Assembly (NCBI GenBank): GCA_021792075.1
Contig: JAJYVK010000046.1
Span: 1-8,937, forward strand
Reading direction: 5' to 3'
Length of the DNA stretch: 8,937 bases
Origin: Actinomycetes bacterium
GTDB lineage: Bacteria > Actinomycetota > Acidimicrobiia > Acidimicrobiales > Acidimicrobiaceae
The notes beneath the pieces are model-generated. The model was not told the origin of the DNA and made no database searches. It saw nothing but the letters and a program-made list of their open reading frames with translations. Shown one piece after another: positions 1-5,187 of the stretch (its first letter is position 1; the number at the start of each line of letters is the position of its first letter). The position numbers and the translations under genes are program-made.

Positions 1-94
1 CGGACTTAGTACTGACTATCTAGTGACTAGTATTGATTAACATCGATAACTATCCAATATCTCCTGCTACAATTTCATCGCGAAGATATGTACC

Positions 95-100
95 GGAGGA
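95..100 (+). promoter_or_regulatory. Shine-Dalgarno site that fixes the start of the first gene
   Basis: GGAGGA lies five bases upstream of the ATG at 105. The longer in-frame reading from a TTG at 33 has no comparable site before it, so 105 is the preferred start and the 24 extra codons are probably untranslated leader. Confidence 0.7.
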
Positions 101-104
101 TTGC

Positions 105-1790
105 ATGACGCTTTCACAAATCGTTCGGGACCGTTTCGACGAAATTACATACTGGACCAGCGAGGGCGTGCCCTGGCCCGAGATCAGCGAACGTATCGCT
201 AAGCCCGACCTTTCCTTCAAAGCCAACTCCGTGTATGTCGCCTACCGAAAGGAACTCGCACGTCGTCAATCGCCAAAGCGCGCAACAGCGCTGAAATGGT
301 CCCACGCCAACTACGAGTCAATCAGAGAACTAGTCGACCTCGGTTACGACTGGACCGCAATTCCCATCCTGCTGCCCCTCGAAACTCAAGATGGTGAAGC
401 TGTCACCCCAACCCTCAGCATGCTCGTGCGCGAATTCAACGCAATCGACAGCGCGAGAGCGTCACGAATGCCGACCAGGGGTATCCCCGATCTACACGGT
501 GCGGCATCTCAACCAACCGATCCACAAACTGGCCCTCCCGTCTCTCCAGCCGTCACCACAGTAGAATCCCACATCCCCGCACAAACCACGGAACCACGGT
601 CGGAGCCGTCTGATGCAGTTCACACCGACGAAGCTCCCCCAGCACCGCTGAAAGCCCCAGATCAAGCCACAGCGCCCTCAGAGCCGACTCCGCCGGAACA
701 ATGGCCTCCCCGTCCTCGCGTCCGTCGCACGGATGGACGCACCGCTCTCCGCCCTGCCGAGGAACCGACTCCCGACCCCGTGCTCGACCAGCCCGATCCC
801 CCCGAAAGGCTTCCCGATCCCGACCTGATCGTCCCGCCCTGGTCGGACCCCGAGCCAGCCTCCCCGAAACCAGGCCAGGCCAGACCAGAACGCAAAAGCC
901 TGGGGATACAGCCACAGCTAGAAGCAGAGAAAGCCAGGCGAACACTGGAGGCGCAAAAGAAAGCCGAGAAGGAGGCCGCCCGGTACCATAAGCCGTATCA
1001 CGAACCAAGCTGCGACCCGTATGTGAGCGCTGAGGAATACCGGAATAAAATGTCGCTCATACTTGCCAGGCGAGATGCGCTGCTTCCATCGCTCCACGCG
1101 GCGCAAGGTGACCAAAAGGATGTGCTACAGTACCAGATTGACGAGATCTACGGCGAATTAAAAGACGTTGAAGGCGACTTCTTCACTAGATTCAGCCACC
1201 GTCAGGCCCAGCGCTCCACGCTTTGCATCCTCTCCAGCGCCGCACTCTCGTGCGGGGTCTTCAAGGTCGTAGATGGCTCCGATCCCAATGCCGCCCCGAC
1301 CGCAGCCGCCCAACCCATCAAACTCCAGGGCTACGATAGACCTGATCAAGAGATCGCATCAACCCGACTAGGACCCGACCCCATGCCCGATCCGCTCTAC
1401 ATCATAGAGGACCTCGCCGAAGACGAGCTGGCGCGCATTGCCGAAGCCTACGCAACAGACCAATCCGAATTCCCCGAGTTCAACCACGCTAGCGCCACCC
1501 ATCCCCGCCGTCTGGCCGAAGCCGTTGTCGTCAGGGGAGCTTACGAGTACAGGTACAGCGGCTGGGTTGACTACGACGCTTACATTAAGCTCAAGGGTGC
1601 AGACTACCCCTCCCCCACGCTGACCCAGACCCAGACCCCCTATCTCCACCAGACATCCCTTGACGACATCCCCATCGTGGAACTCGCCCCGAAGCTCATC
1701 GGCAAAGAGCCCGATCGGAAGAAGTTGGAGTACTCTCAGCGCGTCGATCTCGTAAATTCGCGTGGAATGTGGTTCGGTCATGCCGTCTAA
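105..1790 (+). CDS. Pro-rich protein with two N-terminal HTH-like modules, plasmid-type, possibly truncated
   Basis: I do not recognise the family. The 561-residue product begins with two similar helical modules, about residues 11-52 and 70-113. Each has a helix, a G-x-x-W-x-x-I turn (GVPWPEI and GYDWTAI) and a second helix ending in a basic or aromatic segment, which suggests a duplicated DNA-binding helix-turn-helix. Residues ~121-265 are very rich in Pro, with Asp, Glu, Arg and Thr, and look disordered. Residues ~268-293 are a charged Ala/Glu/Lys helix, followed by a mixed helical region with many Asp-Pro turns. No signal peptide or clear membrane helix is visible. The frame continues without a break past the TAA at 1788-1790 for 121 more codons, so this may be a larger protein cut by a nonsense mutation. 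The architecture resembles accessory mobilisation or partition proteins of plasmids, but that is inference. Confidence 0.75.
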   Translation: MTLSQIVRDRFDEITYWTSEGVPWPEISERIAKPDLSFKANSVYVAYRKELARRQSPKRATALKWSHANYESIRELVDLGYDWTAIPILLPLETQDGEAVTPTLSMLVREFNAIDSARASRMPTRGIPDLHGAASQPTDPQTGPPVSPAVTTVESHIPAQTTEPRSEPSDAVHTDEAPPAPLKAPDQATAPSEPTPPEQWPPRPRVRRTDGRTALRPAEEPTPDPVLDQPDPPERLPDPDLIVPPWSDPEPASPKPGQARPERKSLGIQPQLEAEKARRTLEAQKKAEKEAARYHKPYHEPSCDPYVSAEEYRNKMSLILARRDALLPSLHAAQGDQKDVLQYQIDEIYGELKDVEGDFFTRFSHRQAQRSTLCILSSAALSCGVFKVVDGSDPNAAPTAAAQPIKLQGYDRPDQEIASTRLGPDPMPDPLYIIEDLAEDELARIAEAYATDQSEFPEFNHASATHPRRLAEAVVVRGAYEYRYSGWVDYDAYIKLKGADYPSPTLTQTQTPYLHQTSLDDIPIVELAPKLIGKEPDRKKLEYSQRVDLVNSRGMWFGHAV

Positions 1791-1898
1791 AGACCAGGCC
1801 TAGATCTCATCCCCGACCCCTCGCAGCGACAGCTCTTAGAAGCCCTCGCCGACGCCCAGAGCCTCCCTGACGATCACCCCGCGTGGGCGATTGTCGCC

Positions 1899-2156
1899 AT
1901 GGTCGGAGCCGTCGTCAGCACGAAAGAGACCGAGCGCCTGAAGCACGAGGTTTCCCAGCTCAGATCCGAAGTCACGGAACTCAAGACCCAGGTGGACCGG
2001 GCGACCCAGCAGCTCAGCCGGATCGAGCAGATCCTCTCCGCTGCCGCTCAGCTCAACAAGCGCATGCCGAAATTTCAGCAGCAGCTTGGAGAAGCCATCG
2101 GAACCGTCCTGCAGCGGATCAACAACATTGACTCGAAGTCCTCGCGCCCGAAGTAG
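1899..2156 (+). CDS. Small coiled-coil protein, or the detached C-terminus of the preceding gene
   Basis: The 85-residue reading is dominated by regular heptads at about residues 13-46, with successive blocks LKHEVSQ, LRSEVTE, LKTQVDR, ATQQLSR and IEQILSA. The Leu/Val/Ile spacing is that of a parallel coiled coil, followed by an amphipathic Gln-rich helix and a basic tail. It is in the same frame as the gene ending at 1790. The 36 codons between (1791-1898) are all sense but hold no ATG, GTG or TTG, and the ATG at 1899 lacks a good Shine-Dalgarno. The simplest reading is that this was the oligomerisation tail of one ~683-residue protein, now separated by TAA. It could also be made by stop-codon readthrough, or independently by reinitiation. 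The coding nature looks sound; its independence is doubtful. Confidence 0.5.
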   Translation: MVGAVVSTKETERLKHEVSQLRSEVTELKTQVDRATQQLSRIEQILSAAAQLNKRMPKFQQQLGEAIGTVLQRINNIDSKSSRPK

Positions 2157-2186
2157 ATATCGCAAAAAACCTTGCCTGCATCTTGG

Positions 2187-2257
2187 GTGGACCGGGACGT
2201 GATCTGATTGGGTTTCGCAGCGCTTGTGGCCCCGGCCCGCGATCTTCTGAGGTCCAC
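2187..2257. repeat. 7-bp inverted repeat in otherwise empty spacer
   Basis: GTGGACC at 2187-2193 and GGTCCAC at 2251-2257 form a perfect inverted repeat about 57 bases apart, between the first gene and the pentapeptide remnant. Outward AGTGGACC-type ends occur in some insertion sequences, so this may be a relic of a small element, but no transposase coding is visible inside. The rest of 2157-2306 shows nothing I can name. Confidence 0.25.
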
Positions 2258-2306
2258 TTTAGCACCGGCCTGATGTCAGATCCCGCACCAGGGAACCCAC
2301 GCATTC

Positions 2307-2510
2307 CTAGCCGATAGTTACCACCTGTACTACCCGTCCATCCTCGACCGCGTATCCAGCCGGCAGAATGGTCGACTCGTCAACTCGGACTCCAGTCAGC
2401 TTCGTGCCTGTAATATCCGCACCACGTAAATTGGCGGCCCTGAGGTCAGCGCCGGTCATGTCCGCAAAGCGCAAGTCTAGAGAACGCAAAAACGTCCATA
2501 ACGCACCGAA
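2307..2510 (-). pseudogene. C-terminal remnant of a pentapeptide-repeat protein
   Basis: On the minus strand a short frame encodes consecutive A(D/N)LxX repeats (ADMTG, ADLRA, ANLRG, ADITG, TKLTG). A typical closing segment follows, with a Val-Asp-Glu-Ser-Thr stretch, Leu-Pro-x-Gly-Tyr and a short tail, ending at TAG 2307-2309. Pentapeptide-repeat proteins form a right-handed quadrilateral beta-helix and usually carry many more repeats. The frame is closed upstream by a stop at 2511-2513. The only possible start is a TTG at 2489 without a ribosome binding site, so the N-terminus has been lost. The breakpoint coincides with the end of a recombinase remnant on the same strand, which points to a deletion or rearrangement junction near 2510. 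Confidence 0.65.
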
Positions 2511-2610
2511 TCAGTCTTCCTCCGCTGCCGCACGGAACAAGGCCTGATATGACTCTCTCAGATATTTGAGCCCGTTCATATTGGGCCAGAGCACCAAAGA
2601 CGTTTACAGT
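2508..2610 (-). pseudogene. C-terminal fragment of a serine recombinase
   Basis: The minus strand reads VFGALAQYERAQISERV, the start of the long E-helix that follows the catalytic domain in Tn3-type resolvases and invertases. It is almost identical to the corresponding stretch of the recombinase at 6615-7218. Downstream of it the DNA is still alignable with that gene (GCGGCAGCGGAGGAAGA against GCGCGGCAGCGGGGGAGA), but the frame has slipped by an indel, so the Arg/Gly-rich segment and HTH are lost. The upstream catalytic domain is absent. This is a decayed fragment, not an expressed gene. Confidence 0.7.
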
Positions 2611-2710
2611 CCACCGTGTCCAAGTACCTCGCCGCCATTCAGATCGCCGCGGGATAGCCCGCCCATACCAGTTTGCTGCCGCCGAAACTATATCGATGTA
2701 AGCTGGGTGT

Positions 2711-3043
2711 ATGGATCGTCGAACTCTGTTGGCACGAATGTGGGACCGACAAACTCGTGCGTCATTGACGCAAAAGACCGAGTACACATTTGTACATGCC
2801 GAATCCTCGTTGCCGGGGCCTGCAGCTCCTCCGCCCCCGCCGCGACCGGCTTCGGCTCCAAGTCCACAGCCAAGTCCTACCCCTCCAGACTGGGTTACCA
2901 AGGTTAGAGGCGAGTCGAGTCTGAGTCTTGAGACCGAAACTAGAGGTGAGTCCCCTGACCCCAGTCCAATCCCCAACCCGCCACCTCCGCCCCCGCCGGA
3001 TCGCGACGAGGGAACTCGAACTAGAGGCGAGTCCGCTGGCTAG
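2711..3043 (+). CDS. Candidate graspetide precursor peptide with three TxxRGES core repeats
   Basis: The 110-residue product has three parts. Residues 1-36 form a leader with two Arg-rich helices and a TEYTFVHAESS segment. Residues ~37-60 are a Pro/Ala/Ser linker. Residues 61-110 hold three copies of T-x-(V/T)-R-G-E-S: T63-S69, T75-S81 and T102-S108, the last two residues from the stop being Ala-Gly. The second and third copies are separated by another Pro run. Each copy offers a Thr donor and a Glu acceptor, as expected for ester-crosslinked graspetides. ATG 2711 is the first start after an in-frame TAA at 2699, but its Shine-Dalgarno is poor. The TAG stop lies four bases before the ATP-grasp gene, so the two are probably translationally coupled. 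I do not recognise this motif among the graspetide cores I know (such as TxKxPSD), so family membership rests on the partner gene and the repeats. Confidence 0.7.
   Translation: MDRRTLLARMWDRQTRASLTQKTEYTFVHAESSLPGPAAPPPPPRPASAPSPQPSPTPPDWVTKVRGESSLSLETETRGESPDPSPIPNPPPPPPPDRDEGTRTRGESAG
2905..3034 (+). repeat. Three in-frame direct repeats (YTAGAGGYGAGTC) encoding the core motif
   Basis: TAGAGGCGAGTC at 2905-2916, TAGAGGTGAGTC at 2941-2952 and TAGAGGCGAGTC at 3022-3033 are nearly identical. Their spacings of 36 and 81 bases are whole codons (12 and 27), so each encodes Arg-Gly-Glu-Ser in the precursor frame. The rare-looking AGA arginine codon is kept in all three, which suggests recent duplication of a core module. 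Confidence 0.8.
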
Positions 3044-3047
3044 GCGG

Positions 3048-4664
3048 ATGTCCACCTCTGTTGCGCATATCGATGTCGTCCTCGTCACTGATGCCGAGGA
3101 TCAGCACTACCTAGCGGTCGACGCCCAGCTCAAGGCACTTAACGCCCAAACACTTCGACTGAACCTCTCCGATCTGCTATCGAGGTCCATCATCAGCCAG
3201 GTTGGGGCGCTCTGTATCACCGAGGGAACCAGCTGGAGGCAGGTCGACCACGAAACTACTGTCTGGTGGTACCGGGCCGGTCGTACTAGGGTCGACGCCC
3301 ATGTCGCAGCCGACGAGGCGCAACTGATCGTGGATGAGGCGCCCGCAGTCCTCATCGGTGCGCTCCGGGCAGCCGGCGTCCGTTGGATCGACGATCCTGA
3401 TCTCATCCGAAAAGCCGAATCGAAACTTGGCCAGCTCGCCGTCGCGACAAGCCTCGGGGTCTCCACGCCAGAATGGCGAGTAACGAACGATAAGCTGGCC
3501 CTCCGACAGTTCACGGATGGTCAGCAGCTGATCGCCAAGCCGTTGTCCTCTGGACGCGGGATCGCACCCTATGTTGCGATGGTGCTACCTGAAGATCTTC
3601 AAAATCCAGGTGAACTTGCCACGCTGTTTCAGCGTCGGGTCAACGGAGAAGCGGACCTTCGTGTCGTAGTTGTCAACGGGCAGAGTTGGGTCTGGCGGCG
3701 TCCTCGCGAGCCCGACATGGTCGACTGGAGGGCAGTCGACCCGTCAGGTGAGGGGTTCTCGCGAGCGACAGCCGAAGATCTCGGCTCGATGCCAGCCCGG
3801 ATCACTTCGGCTCTTGGATTGACGATGAGCGTTCAGGATTGGTTGGAGACTAGGGATGGCCCGATCTTTTTGGAAGCGAACCCTCAGGGAAGCTGGCTGT
3901 TTCTCCAGGGCGCCGAGCAAGAGGTCGGACCGGTGCTTGCCCAACACCTCTATCTAGGAGTGAGAGATAAGGCTGGCACATGGCCTGCACCGCACCGACG
4001 AGCTTTCTACGACTTCCTGACCAAAAAAAGAGCGCCGCATGCCGACGGCATCGTCCCACCACAGTTCGCTGCTCCCGTATGGGCTGACGAGGTCGCCGGA
4101 GTCCCGGGAGCCGTGGAGGTTGCGAGGAGCGCTCGGGAAGCCGCTGAGGACGCCGCCAAGACTGCTGAAGATAAGGCATCTCGCCTCGTGCAGGTGACAT
4201 TGGCGCTTCTCACGGTGGGCTTGGCACTCGGTTCCTACCAACTAACTTTCTCGCTTGAACGACACTGGCGCGGGCTGTTCTCGGTGCTACCCGTCGCCGT
4301 TGCTCTTGGGTGTTTGGTGGTGTCTGCTTTCGAAGGCGTACTGATCGATCGGGTTGGTTTCTACCACCACCCCTCAGGGCGCGATCTTTGGTGCGCCTAC
4401 CCGAGAGACCCCACCACTGTCCTCCTCGTACAAGAGGAACGAGGGCGTCAACTAGCTCGCTGGTCGTCGGATCACAAGCACACCGACCTAATGCAGGCGC
4501 GAGCTTGGTTCACCCGAGGCCTCGCCGCATTGCTGCTAGCTGGTCTCGTTGCGGGAACCTGTCGAGCGACCGCCTCAGTCGCCGTCCACAGCAGTGCGAC
4601 CTCCACCCGTCCTACCTTGGCAGTAACCGTCCAGGGCACTATCACACCGATCCCGAAGTACTAG
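3048..4664 (+). CDS. MvdD/TgmB-like ATP-grasp graspetide ligase with C-terminal membrane domain
   Basis: The 538-residue enzyme should activate an acidic side chain of the precursor by ATP phosphorylation and let a Thr/Ser or Lys side chain attack it, forming a macrocyclic ester or amide. Residues 1-115 match the pre-ATP-grasp domain of such maturases (IDVVLVTDAEDQH; VWWYRAGR at 72-79; RWIDDP at 112-117). Visible ATP-grasp features are K126 and Q129 in the KLGQLA helix, the TPEW segment at 140-143, K164 in LIAKPLSSGRG, E201/D203/R205 in the GEADLRVVV strand, and the metal-binding FLEANPQGSW at 274-283 with E276 and N278. After residue ~310 comes an addition: an Ala/Glu coiled coil (~353-378) and three hydrophobic segments (~380-400, 410-433, 489-508). 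Typical ligases stop near 320-330 residues. The start is the ATG four bases after the precursor stop; an upstream frame extension to 2928 is only the precursor in another frame. Regulation is presumably shared with the precursor. Confidence 0.85.
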   Translation: MSTSVAHIDVVLVTDAEDQHYLAVDAQLKALNAQTLRLNLSDLLSRSIISQVGALCITEGTSWRQVDHETTVWWYRAGRTRVDAHVAADEAQLIVDEAPAVLIGALRAAGVRWIDDPDLIRKAESKLGQLAVATSLGVSTPEWRVTNDKLALRQFTDGQQLIAKPLSSGRGIAPYVAMVLPEDLQNPGELATLFQRRVNGEADLRVVVVNGQSWVWRRPREPDMVDWRAVDPSGEGFSRATAEDLGSMPARITSALGLTMSVQDWLETRDGPIFLEANPQGSWLFLQGAEQEVGPVLAQHLYLGVRDKAGTWPAPHRRAFYDFLTKKRAPHADGIVPPQFAAPVWADEVAGVPGAVEVARSAREAAEDAAKTAEDKASRLVQVTLALLTVGLALGSYQLTFSLERHWRGLFSVLPVAVALGCLVVSAFEGVLIDRVGFYHHPSGRDLWCAYPRDPTTVLLVQEERGRQLARWSSDHKHTDLMQARAWFTRGLAALLLAGLVAGTCRATASVAVHSSATSTRPTLAVTVQGTITPIPKY

Positions 4665-4736
4665 TAGGTATGCGCGGAAGTGGGAACTCGGGGAGTCCTC
4701 GGTGGGAATCGCGCGGGTTCCAACCCTGCTCGGGAA
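4650..4736 (+). other. tRNA-like fold, class II size, probably degenerate
   Basis: A T-arm-like hairpin (GCGGG TTCCAAC CCTGC, 4713-4729) is immediately followed by TCGGGA (4730-4735). This pairs perfectly with TCCCGA at 4651-4656, giving an acceptor-like stem for an 87-base molecule, the length of Ser/Leu tRNAs. At the proper offset AGTAGGTA (4663-4670) matches the D-loop pattern. However, the D-stem does not pair well, no clean anticodon stem-loop can be drawn, T-loop position 57 is C, and the 3' end is CCG, not CCA. It overlaps the end of the ligase gene. It could be a tRNA pseudogene, an attachment-site relic, or chance. Confidence 0.25.
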
Positions 4737-4784
4737 GCCGCCGAGAAACAATCCTTGTCGCCTCGTGCTCTGTCTAGGGTCGCA

Positions 4785-4820
4785 GGGTTCCGCCACTGGG
4801 ACGGAGCTGGAACCCCAGTG
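4785..4820. repeat. Two mutually exclusive 7-bp hairpins
   Basis: GGGTTCC (4785-4791) can pair with GGAACCC (4809-4815), and CACTGGG (4794-4800) with CCCAGTG (4814-4820). The 3' arms share bases, so only one stem can form at a time. There is no T run on either side, so this is not a standard terminator. It could be an RNA switch-like structure or a protein-binding site. Confidence 0.45.
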
Positions 4821-5024
4821 CTGACCCACACGAATGGCTCCGACCGGTCCGTCAGGGAAAACCAGAGAAGACTTCGTTCTTAGGTTGACAACTTGCAGCA
4901 AGGCTTCCCCAGTTCCGTAAGATGATCGTTCACCGGGACAACTAAATACTTCACTCTGAATTCTTCCGACCTTGGCTTCTCTCGTCCCGTAACACCCGCC
5001 CAATGATGTGTGTCACAGCGGTAC

Positions 5025-5040
5025 GCTAAACAGCTAAACA
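5025..5040. repeat. Tandem 8-bp duplication GCTAAACA
   Basis: GCTAAACA occurs twice head to tail just upstream of the ribosome binding site of the recombinase remnant. It may be a slippage duplication or the footprint of an excised element, since many elements leave 8-bp target duplications. Confidence 0.7.
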
Positions 5041-5055
5041 GTGCATAAGGAGAGT

Positions 5056-5187
5056 TTGCTTATCGGCTATGCACGTCGCTCCACGGATAACCAAGACCTC
5101 ACCGCACAGACCCAAGCGCTAAAAGCTTTGGGAATTGATGAGGACTGGATATATGTTGTCGCTGCTTGCCAGCCATGGCTGTCATGA
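5056..5187 (+). pseudogene. N-terminal fragment of a serine recombinase
   Basis: A TTG start, preceded by AAGGAG at 5047-5052, opens a frame beginning MLIGYARRSTDNQDL. This is the catalytic N-terminus of a resolvase/invertase, with Arg7 and nucleophile Ser9 in the Y-A-R-x-S context. Homology runs through a QALKALGI segment to Tyr-Val at about residue 34. The usual Asp-Lys/Gly-x-Ser-Gly continuation is replaced by unrelated residues, and the frame stops at TGA 5185-5187, overlapping the 3' end of the permease gene on the other strand. A GTG at 5041 in the same frame is an alternative start. The rest of the catalytic domain and the DNA-binding domain are missing, so the product cannot recombine DNA. 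The junction near 5157 marks where foreign DNA joined. Confidence 0.75.

Larger units (their letters stand above)
4665..5055. other. Noncoding spacer after the graspetide cassette
   Basis: No convincing gene is present in these 391 bases. They hold the bulk of the tRNA-like fold, two overlapping hairpins at 4785-4820, an isolated TTGACA at 4885-4890 without a -10 at the right distance, a TGTGTCACA palindrome at 5009-5017, and a tandem GCTAAACA pair at 5025-5040. No strong intrinsic terminator (GC stem plus T run) follows the ligase gene. Confidence 0.6.

Noticed and set aside
33..60. Promoter-like TTGATT with CAATAT 16 bases downstream
   Set aside because: Only about half of the -10 positions match the consensus; not strong enough to list.
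33..104. Longer N-terminus of the first gene from TTG at 33
   Set aside because: No ribosome binding site before it, whereas ATG 105 has GGAGGA at ideal spacing.
553..1008. Long readings opposite and out of frame to the Pro-rich region of the first gene
   Set aside because: They are caused by CC-rich codons lacking stops in several frames; no start sites or recognisable motifs.
2446..2976. Long minus-strand reading opposite the graspetide precursor
   Set aside because: Only ~30 residues of it (2508-2610) resemble a recombinase; the rest is low-complexity antisense of the Pro-rich codons.
2928..3047. N-terminal extension of the ATP-grasp protein
   Set aside because: It overlaps the precursor coding region in another frame; its LEASPL-like repeats are only the out-of-frame reading of the RGES repeats, and the pre-ATP-grasp domain starts right after ATG 3048.
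4885..4890. Perfect TTGACA as a promoter -35
   Set aside because: No acceptable -10 hexamer 16-18 bases downstream; TAAGAT lies too far (27 bases).
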